Shown piece after piece: positions 37,615 to 45,560 of a stretch of DNA of 64,000 bases. A model generated the notes under the pieces. The model worked only from the letters and a program-made list of their open reading frames with translations. It did not search any database and had not been told where the DNA came from. How positions within the stretch are numbered: the first letter of the stretch is position 1; the number at the start of each line of letters is the position of its first letter. This DNA comes from Streptomyces sp. NBC_01294 (GTDB lineage: Bacteria; Actinomycetota; Actinomycetes; Streptomycetales; Streptomycetaceae), in the NCBI RefSeq assembly GCF_035917235.1, contig NZ_CP108423.1, forward strand, positions 7,469,501 through 7,533,500, written 5' to 3'. A program made the position numbers and the translations under genes.

Positions 37615-38573
37615 GCACCGAGCCCGCCCTCGCCGACCTCTCGGCCGCCGTCCTGGCCCGCGGCGGGGAGCTGCGCGCCGGTGGCACCGACACCACCGCC
37701 CGGCAGCGCAGCGGCGTGTCCCCGGGGCCGTTCACCGACCTCGACGGCGTCGGCGACCTGCGCGGCTGCACGCCGCTGCCCGGCGGCGGTCTGCGGATCG
37801 GCGCGCTGACCACCCTCGCCGAGCTGGTCGCCGATCCGCAGCTGCGCGCCGGCTGGCCGGCCCTCGCCGTGTCGGCCGGGACCGCGGCCACTCCGCAGAT
37901 CCGCGCAGCCGGCACCCTGGGCGGCAACCTGCTGCAGCGCAACCGCTGTTGGTACTACCGCAACCCGCACGTCAGCTGCCTCCAGAAGGGCGGCACCGAC
38001 TGCCCAGCGCGCGCCGGCGACCACCACTTCGGCGTGGTCAGCGGCGACGGCCCGTGCGTCACACCGCACCCGTCCACCCTCGCGATGGCCCTGCTCACCT
38101 ACGATGCCGAAGCTGAGATCCACGGCGAATCCCCGCGCGGTGTCGCCGACTTGTACGGGGACGGCGACCGGCTCTTCCACGCCGACCACCTGCTGCCGCC
38201 GGAGCGCATCCTCACCGCGGTCCACCTGCCCGCACCCCTGCCCGGCGAACGGGCCGCCTGCCACCGGGCCATCAGCCGGGCCCACGCCGAATGGCCCCTG
38301 GTCGAGGCCACCGCCCGGCTCGCGCTCGACGGCGCCACCATCACGTACGCCGCCGTCGCCGCGGGCGGGGTGGCGCGCGTCCCGCTGCGGCTGCCGGAGG
38401 TGGAGGACGCACTGATCGGCCGCGAGGCCACCCCCGCGGTCCTCGCCGACGCGGCCGCGACGGTACTCGCCCGCTGCAGGCCGCTGCCGCAGACCGGCTA
38501 CAAGGCCGGACTGTTCAGGGACACCGTCCTGGAAGCCCTGGAACAGGCCGCCGGCCCGGCTGCCGCCGGCTAG
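37611..38573 (+). CDS. Molybdenum hydroxylase FAD-binding subunit
   Basis: A 320-residue FAD-binding subunit that passes electrons from the iron-sulphur centres. It begins at GTG 37611 inside the GTGA overlap. The family motifs are clear: RAGGTDT near the start, TLGGNLLQRNRCWYYRNP with following Cys residues (a variant in which these can hold an extra cluster in 4-hydroxybenzoyl-CoA-reductase-like enzymes), and HPSTLAMALLTYDAEAEI. The C-terminal CO-dehydrogenase-flavoprotein domain follows. It is the last gene of the two-gene operon; a 13-bp hairpin lies 18 nt after the stop. Confidence 0.9.
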   Translation: MSTEPALADLSAAVLARGGELRAGGTDTTARQRSGVSPGPFTDLDGVGDLRGCTPLPGGGLRIGALTTLAELVADPQLRAGWPALAVSAGTAATPQIRAAGTLGGNLLQRNRCWYYRNPHVSCLQKGGTDCPARAGDHHFGVVSGDGPCVTPHPSTLAMALLTYDAEAEIHGESPRGVADLYGDGDRLFHADHLLPPERILTAVHLPAPLPGERAACHRAISRAHAEWPLVEATARLALDGATITYAAVAAGGVARVPLRLPEVEDALIGREATPAVLADAAATVLARCRPLPQTGYKAGLFRDTVLEALEQAAGPAAAG

Positions 38574-38590
38574 ATCGTCCCCTTTCTGCA

Positions 38591-38628
38591 CGAGCTCCGC
38601 GCGCCCGGTGAGGGCCGCGCGGAGCTCG
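38591..38628. terminator. Hairpin terminator of molybdenum hydroxylase operon
   Basis: CGAGCTCCGCGCG (38591-38603) pairs over 13 bp with 38616-38628, with a 12-nt loop. Confidence 0.75.
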
Positions 38629-38822
38629 GCACGTCCGCGTCTTTCGCCCTCGTGGAAATGAGCGTGAGGGCACGGTGCGGCGGCCCGGAAACGGCCCGAT
38701 TTTCAGGCGCGACCTGTGATCGAATTCGAGTGGAATTCGAGTGAACCTCCAGTGCCGCATTTGAATCTGGTCGTGGCTTGATCAACAAGACAGGCCGTTC
38801 CGCGCGTTATTGGAGGATCCTT

Positions 38823-39233
38823 ATGCAGAAGCGTTCGTTAATCGCCAAGGCCGGTATGCTGACCGCCGCCACCGCGGCCGCCTTCGCCTTCTCGGTGGCC
38901 CCGGCCTCCGCGGCCGCAACGGTGACCGTGTCGCCCGGCACCGGCCTGGCCAACGACCAGTCCGTGACCGTGACGGGCATCGGGTACCCCGCGGGTGTCG
39001 AGGTCGCCGTGTCGCAGTGCGCCGACGGCAACAAGTGCACCGACAGCCTGGCGAAGGCCGTCGTCGCAGCTGACGGCAGCTTCACCACCAACTACACCGT
39101 GAAGAAGGTGTTCTCCGCCACCGACTGGAGCACCGGCTCCACGGTGTCCGTGGACTGCGGGGTGCAGCAGTGCCAGCTGGTCGCCTACGTCGAAGCCACC
39201 GGTGCGGTCGGCGCCGACATCTCCTTCGGCTGA
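38823..39233 (+). CDS. Neocarzinostatin-family secreted protein
   Basis: A 136-residue secreted protein resembling the apoproteins of enediyne chromoproteins. ATG 38823 has GGAGGA about 6 nt upstream. A signal peptide ends in APASAAA (about residue 34). The mature 100-residue domain shows the family pattern VTVSPGTGLANDQSVTVTG, VSQCADGNKC and a second Cys pair in DCGVQQC, matching the two disulfides of the immunoglobulin-like neocarzinostatin fold. There are no enediyne polyketide synthase genes in the window, so it is probably one of the many stand-alone family members of unknown function. Hairpins follow it. Confidence 0.85.
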   Translation: MQKRSLIAKAGMLTAATAAAFAFSVAPASAAATVTVSPGTGLANDQSVTVTGIGYPAGVEVAVSQCADGNKCTDSLAKAVVAADGSFTTNYTVKKVFSATDWSTGSTVSVDCGVQQCQLVAYVEATGAVGADISFG

Positions 39234-39251
39234 GTCCCGCCGAGCGACCCG

Positions 39252-39320
39252 GGTGCCCCCTTTCGGGCACCGTCCCACGGGTGCGCTCGTACCCCTGGGG
39301 CCCGGCGCCGGCCGGGCCCC
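39252..39320. terminator. Tandem hairpins after neocarzinostatin-like gene
   Basis: GGTGCCC/GGGCACC (39252-39258 with 39265-39271, 6-nt loop) is followed by GGGGCCCGGC/GCCGGGCCCC (39297-39306 with 39311-39320, 4-nt loop). Confidence 0.65.
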
Positions 39321-39518
39321 AAGTGGGGCGTCCGCGGCGGAAAGACGTGGACTGAATTCCCTTACACGATGCGAAGCGATAACGCGAGTTTTTGTCGGCG
39401 AAGCGATATCGACTGCCGTGTCGTATGGGACGCTCCATTCCATCCGGTGTCCGCATGGCGATCACCGGCGGCGGGCACGAGAATGGGACGGGTGGCTCCT
39501 GCAAGTCGTGGAGGGCTG

Positions 39519-41384
39519 ATGCGTCCCTATCCGCCGATTTCCGAGCACGGTCTGATCGGGGACCTGCAGACGTGTGCGCTCGTGTCTTCCGAGGGCGTCC
39601 TGAACTGGTTCTGCTCACCCCGCTTCGACGCGCCCAGCGTCTTCGCCGCACTGCTCGACCACGACCGCGGCGGGTACTTCGCCATCACCGCGGACCCGCC
39701 CGGAGCCGCCGCCGTCGGCGGGCCGGGATCCGAGGCCCGCGTCGTCACCCGCCAGCTCTACCTGGCCGACACCGCCGTCCTGATCACCCGATTCCTCACG
39801 CGCGAGGGCGTGGGGGAGGTGGTCGACTTCATGCCCGTCCGGGATCCGCACACCGCCACCGACCGGCACCAGGTGGTGCGGGTGCTGCGGACCGTACGGG
39901 GCTCGGTGCGCTTCGCCCTGGAGTGCCGGCCGCGCTTCGACTACGGCCGCGCGCGCCACGACCTGGCCCTGGACGGCGCCACCGCCCGCTTCGAGGGACC
40001 CGGCATCACCGCACACCTCCAGGCCGTCGGCCCCCTGACGCTGGAGGCCGACGGGGGTGACGTACGGGGCTCCGCCACGCTGACGGCCGGTGAGCGAGCG
40101 GCCGTCGTCCTGACGGTGTGCGACGCCGGCGGCGAGGCACCGCGGCCCCCGAACGCCGACGAACTGACCGAGGAGTTCGCCGCCGTGCGCCGCTTCTGGC
40201 ACGAGTGGATCGGACGCTGCACCTACCGGGGCCGCTGGCAGCAGATCGTCAACCGTTCGGCCATCACCCTCAAGCTCATGACGTACGCGCCCACCGGCGC
40301 GCCGATCGCCGCCGCGACCATGGGTCTGCCCGAGGAGGAGGGCGGCGAGCGCAACTGGGACTACCGCTACACGTGGGTCCGCGACGCCTCCCTGGCCGTG
40401 CGCTCCATGCGCGAGCTGGGGTTCGCCGAGGAGGCGAACGCCTTCCGCAACTGGCTCCAGCAGCGGTTGCAGGACGGGGGAGCCCCGAACGGCGAACCGC
40501 TGCAGATCATGTACCGCGTCGACGGGGATCCGTACCTGACCGAGGAGGTCCTCGACCACCTCGCGGGGTGGCGGGGCTCCTTCCCGGTGCGCGCGGGCAA
40601 CGGCGCCGCCGGGCAGCTGCAGTTGGACATCTACGGCGAGGCCGTCTACGCCCTCGCCCAGCCGGGCCGGACCGGCGACGTGGCCGGTTACGACGGCTGG
40701 CTGTCCTCCGCCGCCGTGCTGGACTGGCTCTGCGACAACTGGGACCGCCCCGACGAGGGCATCTGGGAGACCCGGGGCGGCCAGCAGGACTTCACCTACA
40801 GCCGTCTCATGTGCTGGGTCGCGCTCGACCGCGGCATCCGCCAGGCCACCACCCTCGCCCGGCCGGCCGACGTGGCCCGTTGGACCGCCGCCCGCGACGC
40901 CATCCTGCAGCAGATCATGACGCGCGGGTGGAGCGAGGAGCGGCAGGCCTTCGTCCAGCACTACGGAACGACCGTCCTGGACGCCTCGCTGCTGATGATG
41001 CCGCTGGTCGGCTTCATCACCCCGAACGATCCGCGCTGGCTGTCCACCCTGGAAGCCATGGACGGCGAACTCGTCTCCGACAGCCTCGTCTACCGCTACG
41101 ACCCGGCCGCGTCCCCCGACGGCCTCCTGGGCTCCGAGGGCACCTTCTCCCTGTGCACCTTCCTCTACGTGTACGCCCTCGCGCGCGCCGGACAGCTCGA
41201 TCAGGCCCGCTACGCCTTCGACAAGATGCTCACCTACGCGAACCACGTGGGGCTGTTCGCCGAGGAGATCGGACCCACGGGCGAGCAACTGGGCAACTTC
41301 CCGCAGGCCTTCACCCACCTCGCCCTGATCGCCGCGGCCCTAGCCCTGGACACGGAACTCGACCGGGCCGCGAGCCGCGGCTAG
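39519..41384 (+). CDS. Glycoside hydrolase family 15 protein (glucoamylase/trehalase-like)
   Basis: A 621-residue GH15 enzyme, probably cytoplasmic (no signal peptide). ATG 39519 has GGAGG 5 nt upstream. The N-terminal beta-sandwich starts YPPISEHGLIGD and the family's NWFCSPRFD is present. The (alpha/alpha)6 barrel shows ERNWDYRYTWVRDASL, the TGAPIAAAT lead-in and a late FAEEIGPTGEQLGNFPQAFTH stretch holding the probable catalytic base. Actinobacterial members of this subgroup include trehalases as well as glucoamylases, so alpha-glucosidic activity is safe but the substrate is not. Confidence 0.88.
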   Translation: MRPYPPISEHGLIGDLQTCALVSSEGVLNWFCSPRFDAPSVFAALLDHDRGGYFAITADPPGAAAVGGPGSEARVVTRQLYLADTAVLITRFLTREGVGEVVDFMPVRDPHTATDRHQVVRVLRTVRGSVRFALECRPRFDYGRARHDLALDGATARFEGPGITAHLQAVGPLTLEADGGDVRGSATLTAGERAAVVLTVCDAGGEAPRPPNADELTEEFAAVRRFWHEWIGRCTYRGRWQQIVNRSAITLKLMTYAPTGAPIAAATMGLPEEEGGERNWDYRYTWVRDASLAVRSMRELGFAEEANAFRNWLQQRLQDGGAPNGEPLQIMYRVDGDPYLTEEVLDHLAGWRGSFPVRAGNGAAGQLQLDIYGEAVYALAQPGRTGDVAGYDGWLSSAAVLDWLCDNWDRPDEGIWETRGGQQDFTYSRLMCWVALDRGIRQATTLARPADVARWTAARDAILQQIMTRGWSEERQAFVQHYGTTVLDASLLMMPLVGFITPNDPRWLSTLEAMDGELVSDSLVYRYDPAASPDGLLGSEGTFSLCTFLYVYALARAGQLDQARYAFDKMLTYANHVGLFAEEIGPTGEQLGNFPQAFTHLALIAAALALDTELDRAASRG

Positions 41385-41464
41385 CGGGCCCGGCCCCGGG
41401 GGCGGCCTCCAGGTCAGGCTTCGGGCGGGAGGGGCAGGAGAGCACTCCCTCGGCCGTCAGCCTG

Positions 41465-41899
41465 TTGGCCCACCGTGGCCTGACAGGTCGCCGGCGACCG
41501 CGTCGGGCGCCTGAAGCTCGACGCCGGCCGGCCAGGGCCGACCTGGCGGTCCGTCTGAACGCCCCCGACGCCGTACGCGTCGGCACCGAGTTCACCTACA
41601 CCGTCACGGTGACGAACGCCGGACCCTTCGCCGCCGAGGACCTCGTCGTCAGTCTGGACCGGCCGCGCGGGGCGCCGGTCACGGGTGCGTCCCCCGACTC
41701 GGACCGGGGGAGTCCCGCCCGGGCGACCTGGCGGATCAAGACCCTGGGCGCCGGACAGCAGCGGTTCTTCCACGTCACGGTGCGCGCCTCCCACCCGTCC
41801 ACCGTGACCGCGACGGCCGCCGTCGCCTCCCGGACCAAGGATCCGAACGGGAGGAACGACTCCGCCACGGCCACCACCCGGGTGACCGGCCGCGGCTGA
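41465..41899 (+). CDS. DUF11-type repeat protein fragment
   Basis: An open frame of about 144 codons ending at TGA 41897. Residues from about 25 onwards read as one DUF11 repeat, an Ig-like extracellular domain (ADLAVRLNAPDAVRVGTEFT, YTVTVTNAGP, then NDSATATTRV). The start is uncertain: TTG 41465 is in frame, but no signal peptide is seen, and DUF11 proteins are normally secreted. It may be a truncated gene that lost its export signal. Confidence 0.4.
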   Translation: MAHRGLTGRRRPRRAPEARRRPARADLAVRLNAPDAVRVGTEFTYTVTVTNAGPFAAEDLVVSLDRPRGAPVTGASPDSDRGSPARATWRIKTLGAGQQRFFHVTVRASHPSTVTATAAVASRTKDPNGRNDSATATTRVTGRG

Positions 41900-41973
41900 A
41901 TTCGGCCGAACTCCTGGAAGGGCCCCACCGCCCGGTGGCGCCGCCACCTGCCGGGTCGGCGCCACCGGACGGG

Positions 41974-42366
41974 TCAGTCCACGTCGATGTGGACGCTGGT
42001 CGACTTCACGCGGGCGACGGCCCGGACGCCCACGGCGAGTCCGAGTTCCTCGACGGCCTCGCGGGTCAGCAGGGAGACCACGCGGTGGGGGCCGGCCTGG
42101 ATCTCGACCTGGGCCGCGACCTCGCCCAGGGTCACCGCGGTCACGATCCCGGGCAGCGCGTTGCGCGCCGACGTGGCGGACCCGTCGTCGTCCGCGGCGG
42201 CCTCCCGGGCGAGCTCCACGCAGAAGGCGGCCAGGTGCACGCCCTCGACCATCCGCTTCGTACCGTCCCGCACGGTCGGGAAGCGACCGGCATCGGCCCA
42301 GCGGCGGGCGGTGTCGGTACTGACGCGGAGGAGTTGGGCGACCTCGCCGATGGTGTAGAGCTGCAC
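41974..42366 (-). CDS. MerR-type HTH plus molybdate-binding TOBE (Mop) regulator
   Basis: A 130-residue protein. Residues 1-60 are an excisionase/MerR-type HTH (YTIGEVAQLLRVSTDTARRW, then AGRFP). Residues about 70-130 are a TOBE/Mop molybdate-binding domain (ARNALPGIVTAVTLGEVAAQ, then VSLLTREAVEELGLAVG and VKSTSVHID). Proteins like this sense molybdate. GTG 42366 is the start. It lies 3.4 kb from the molybdenum hydroxylase operon, a plausible target. It is divergent from the MpaB-like gene (141-nt gap). Confidence 0.85.
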   Translation of the reverse strand: MQLYTIGEVAQLLRVSTDTARRWADAGRFPTVRDGTKRMVEGVHLAAFCVELAREAAADDDGSATSARNALPGIVTAVTLGEVAAQVEIQAGPHRVVSLLTREAVEELGLAVGVRAVARVKSTSVHIDVD

Positions 42367-42507
42367 CCCGCAACTCTATGCCGCAGCCAGGACGTCGCCC
42401 GCCCCGCAGCGGCGGCCGGATCCCCGCGGAGCCTGCGCGCGAGGGCGCCGGGGGCCGCTGATCGGTAGGCTGGAGCCGTCGGGCGCCTGCGACGGGGAGG
42501 TACGGGG

Positions 42508-43398
42508 ATGGGGAACACCACGACCGCCGATCCGGGGCTGTACGGCCCGTCGTCCGTCACCTGGCAGTGCCACGGCGACCCGATCATGTGGGTCGCCGGG
42601 ATCCGCGCGCTCTACCTCCAGGCCCTCCACCCGCGCGCCGTCCGCGGGGTCATGGCGAACTCCGACTTCCGACACGACGCCTGGGGGCGGTTGCTGCGCA
42701 CCGCCGACTTCGTCGGCACCCTCACCTACGGCACCACCGAGGCCGCCGAGCGCGCCGGCAGCCGCGTCCGCGCGATCCACCGCGCCCTGTCGGCCACCGA
42801 CCCGGACACCGGCGAGCGCTTCCCCGTCGACGACCCCGAGCTGCTGCTCTGGATCCACTGCGCGCAGATCGACAGCTTCCTGCACGTCCTGCGCCGCTCA
42901 GGCGTCCGCCTCACCGCCGCCCAGGCCGACCGCTACGTCGACGAGAACCGCGTGGGCGCCCGCCTCGTCGGACTCGACCCGGCCGGGGTCCCCGCCGACA
43001 CCGCCCAGCTCGCCGCCTACTTCGAGCGGATCCGGCCCGAGCTCGCCGCCGGCCCCGACGCCCACGCCGTGGACGACTTCCTGCGGGGCCCGCCCGTGCA
43101 CCCGCTCCTCGTGCCTGGCCGAAACCTGCTGTGGCCCCGCATCGCCGGTCCCGCGTACGGTTCCCTCCCGGGATGGGCGCACCAGCTGTACGGGCGGCCC
43201 GCTCCGGCACCGCGCAGCGTCACCCGGCGCCTGCGCCTCACCGGACTCGTGCTGCGCAGCATTCCCGCAGGTCTGCGGTGGAAGCTGCCGCCAGGTCACA
43301 TCTTGAAAGCGATGCGTCGCATGGGCCCCGGGAGCCGCCCCTCGCCGTACACACTGCGTACATCAGCGGCCATACTGGACCGGCCGGGGAGGGCGTAG
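42508..43398 (+). CDS. MpaB/DUF2236-family oxygenase-like protein
   Basis: A 296-residue protein of the DUF2236 family, which includes fungal MpaB and bacterial latex-clearing oxygenases. GGGGAGG precedes ATG 42508. Family marks include YLQALHPRAVRGVM, LRTADFVGTLTYGTTEAAE, LLWIHCAQIDSFL and a late YGSLPGWAHQLYG. His residues in these motifs could bind haem b, as in characterised members. The substrate is unknown. Confidence 0.8.
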   Translation: MGNTTTADPGLYGPSSVTWQCHGDPIMWVAGIRALYLQALHPRAVRGVMANSDFRHDAWGRLLRTADFVGTLTYGTTEAAERAGSRVRAIHRALSATDPDTGERFPVDDPELLLWIHCAQIDSFLHVLRRSGVRLTAAQADRYVDENRVGARLVGLDPAGVPADTAQLAAYFERIRPELAAGPDAHAVDDFLRGPPVHPLLVPGRNLLWPRIAGPAYGSLPGWAHQLYGRPAPAPRSVTRRLRLTGLVLRSIPAGLRWKLPPGHILKAMRRMGPGSRPSPYTLRTSAAILDRPGRA

Positions 43399-43424
43399 CG
43401 CGACAACGGGGGCGGCTTTAAGAC

Positions 43425-45560
43425 ATGGCGGAGTCCAGACTGATCCAGGGCCGGTACCGGTCGCTCGATCTGATCGGGCGCGGCGGCATGGGCGAGGTGT
43501 GGCGCGCCCGCGACGAATCGCTGGGCCGGCAGGTCGCGGTGAAGTGCCTCAAGCCGATCGGGGCCGAGCAGGACGCCCACTTCACCCAGGTGCTGCGCGA
43601 ACGCTTCCGGCGCGAGGCGCGCGTGGCCGCGTCCCTCCAGCACCGCGGTGTCACGGTCGTCCACGACTTCGGCGACGACAGCGCCGCGGGCGGTCCCCTC
43701 TACCTCGTCATGGAGCTCCTCGAAGGCCGCAACCTCAGCCAGCTCCTGGAGGACAACGACACCCGCCCGCTGCCCGTGGACGTGGTCGTCGACATCGCGG
43801 AGCAGATGTCCGCCGCCCTCGGCTACACCCATGACCAGGGCGTCGTCCACCGCGACCTGAAGCCCGCCAACATCATGCGGCTCACCGACGGCACCGTAAA
43901 GATCTGCGACTTCGGCATCGCCCGCCTCGCCCACGACATCGGCTTCACCGCCAAGCTCACCGGCGGCGGCATGGCCATGGGCACCCCGCACTACATGTCG
44001 CCCGAGCAGATCGCGGGCGGCGAGCTCGACCACCGCAGCGACCTGTACTCCCTCGGCTGCGTCCTGTACGAGATCGCCACCGGCGCCCCGCCCTTCGACC
44101 TCGGCGACTCCTGGTCGGTGCTGGTCGGCCACCGCGACAACGCGCCCGTACCGCTGCGCGAGCACCGCCCCGAGCTGCCCGGCTACTTCGAGGAGGTGGT
44201 CCTGGACCTGCTCGCCAAGCGCCCCGAGGACCGGCCCGGAGACGCCCGCCACGTGCACCGCCGACTCGTCGAGGCACGCCGGGGACCGGGCGGCCTGCCC
44301 GGTGCCCAGGCTCCGCTCCCGGCATGGGCCCACGGAATGACCGCCGGGCGCAAGGCCGGGATCGACGCCCGCCCCGCGAGCGGTGAATGGGCCGTGCTCA
44401 CCGGCTCCTGGACGGCCGCGCGCACCAGCGGCGAGCAGCCCGTCCCGCGCCCCGACGGCCGGCACCCCGCGGCCCGGCCCGGCGACGGCGCCATCGTCCG
44501 CCCCGGCGACGCCGCCATCGTCCGCCCCGAGCCGGCCGAGGACCCCCGGCTCACCGCGGCGTACGGCCTCGCGAGCCGCCCCGGCCCGCGGGAGACCGGC
44601 CCCGACGCGCTCGCAGCCGGCCACGCCCGCGCCTACGCCCTCAGCCGTGCGGGCCGGCCCGAGGAGGCGCTCGCCGCGTACGTGGCCGTGGCCGAGGGGC
44701 GCACCCGCGTGCTCGGTGCGGACCACGCCGACACCCTCGCGGCCCGCCAGGAGGCGGCGTACGAGACGGGCCGGCTCGGACGCCACCAGGAGGCGCACGA
44801 CATCTACCGGGCGGTGCTCGTCGCCCGCGAGCGGACCATGGGTCCGCTGCACCCCGACACCCTGCGCTGCCGGCACAACCTGGCCTGCGCCCTGGGGGCG
44901 CTGGGCCGGTTCGCGCAGGCCCACGCCACCGCCGCCCGGGTCGCCGCCGACCGGGCGACCGTGCTGGGCGCCGAGCACGCGGACACCCTGCTGACCCGGT
45001 ACGAGGCGGCGTACGCCCTCGGCCGCCTGGACCGCTGGCAGGAGGCCCTGGCCGGCTTCCGCGAGGTCGCCGCCGTACGGGAACGGGTGCTCGGCCGCGA
45101 CCACCCCGACACCCTGGCCGCCCGCTACGAGGTCGGCATCGCGCTCGGCCGCACCGGGAACAGCGCCCGGGCCCTCGACCTGTTCCGGGCCCTGGTCCGC
45201 GACCGCACCCGTGCCTACGGCGCGGCCGATCCCGAGACCCTGCGCGCCCGGCACGTCCTCGGGGTCAACCTGGGCCGCCTGGAGCGCTGGGAGGAGGCGG
45301 TGGCCGAGGCCCGGCAGGTGGGCGCCGCACGGGCCGAGGTGCTCGGTGCCGAGCACCCGGACACCCTGGTCAGCCGCCGGGAGCTGGCCGTCGGGCTCGG
45401 CCGGCTGGGCCGCTGGGAGGAGGCGCTGCCCATCTACCGGGAGCTCTCCGGCATCCGCGAGCGGGCCCTGGGCGACGAGCATCCCGACACCGCCCTGGCC
45501 CACGCCGACGAGGCCCACTGTCTGGAGCGGCTCGGCCAGGTGTGTTACCAAGAGCCATGA
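43425..45560 (+). CDS. Serine/threonine protein kinase with C-terminal TPR repeats
   Basis: A 711-residue soluble kinase. The kinase domain occupies about 10-285, with P-loop GRGGMGEVW, Lys in VAVKCLK, catalytic HRDLKPANIM, DFGIARL and GTPHYMSPEQIAGGE. A Pro/Arg-rich linker follows, then about six or seven tetratricopeptide repeats of roughly 43 residues from about 385 to the end (recurring HPDTL...LG and ...RWEEAL...). There is no transmembrane or PASTA segment, unlike PknB-type kinases, so the TPRs probably recruit partners in the cytoplasm. Its stop overlaps the next gene's start (ATGA), so the two are translationally coupled. Confidence 0.93.
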   Translation: MAESRLIQGRYRSLDLIGRGGMGEVWRARDESLGRQVAVKCLKPIGAEQDAHFTQVLRERFRREARVAASLQHRGVTVVHDFGDDSAAGGPLYLVMELLEGRNLSQLLEDNDTRPLPVDVVVDIAEQMSAALGYTHDQGVVHRDLKPANIMRLTDGTVKICDFGIARLAHDIGFTAKLTGGGMAMGTPHYMSPEQIAGGELDHRSDLYSLGCVLYEIATGAPPFDLGDSWSVLVGHRDNAPVPLREHRPELPGYFEEVVLDLLAKRPEDRPGDARHVHRRLVEARRGPGGLPGAQAPLPAWAHGMTAGRKAGIDARPASGEWAVLTGSWTAARTSGEQPVPRPDGRHPAARPGDGAIVRPGDAAIVRPEPAEDPRLTAAYGLASRPGPRETGPDALAAGHARAYALSRAGRPEEALAAYVAVAEGRTRVLGADHADTLAARQEAAYETGRLGRHQEAHDIYRAVLVARERTMGPLHPDTLRCRHNLACALGALGRFAQAHATAARVAADRATVLGAEHADTLLTRYEAAYALGRLDRWQEALAGFREVAAVRERVLGRDHPDTLAARYEVGIALGRTGNSARALDLFRALVRDRTRAYGAADPETLRARHVLGVNLGRLERWEEAVAEARQVGAARAEVLGAEHPDTLVSRRELAVGLGRLGRWEEALPIYRELSGIRERALGDEHPDTALAHADEAHCLERLGQVCYQEP

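Noticed and set aside
44680..45530. Periodic 129-nt similarity in the kinase gene
   Set aside because: It is explained by tetratricopeptide repeats in the protein.
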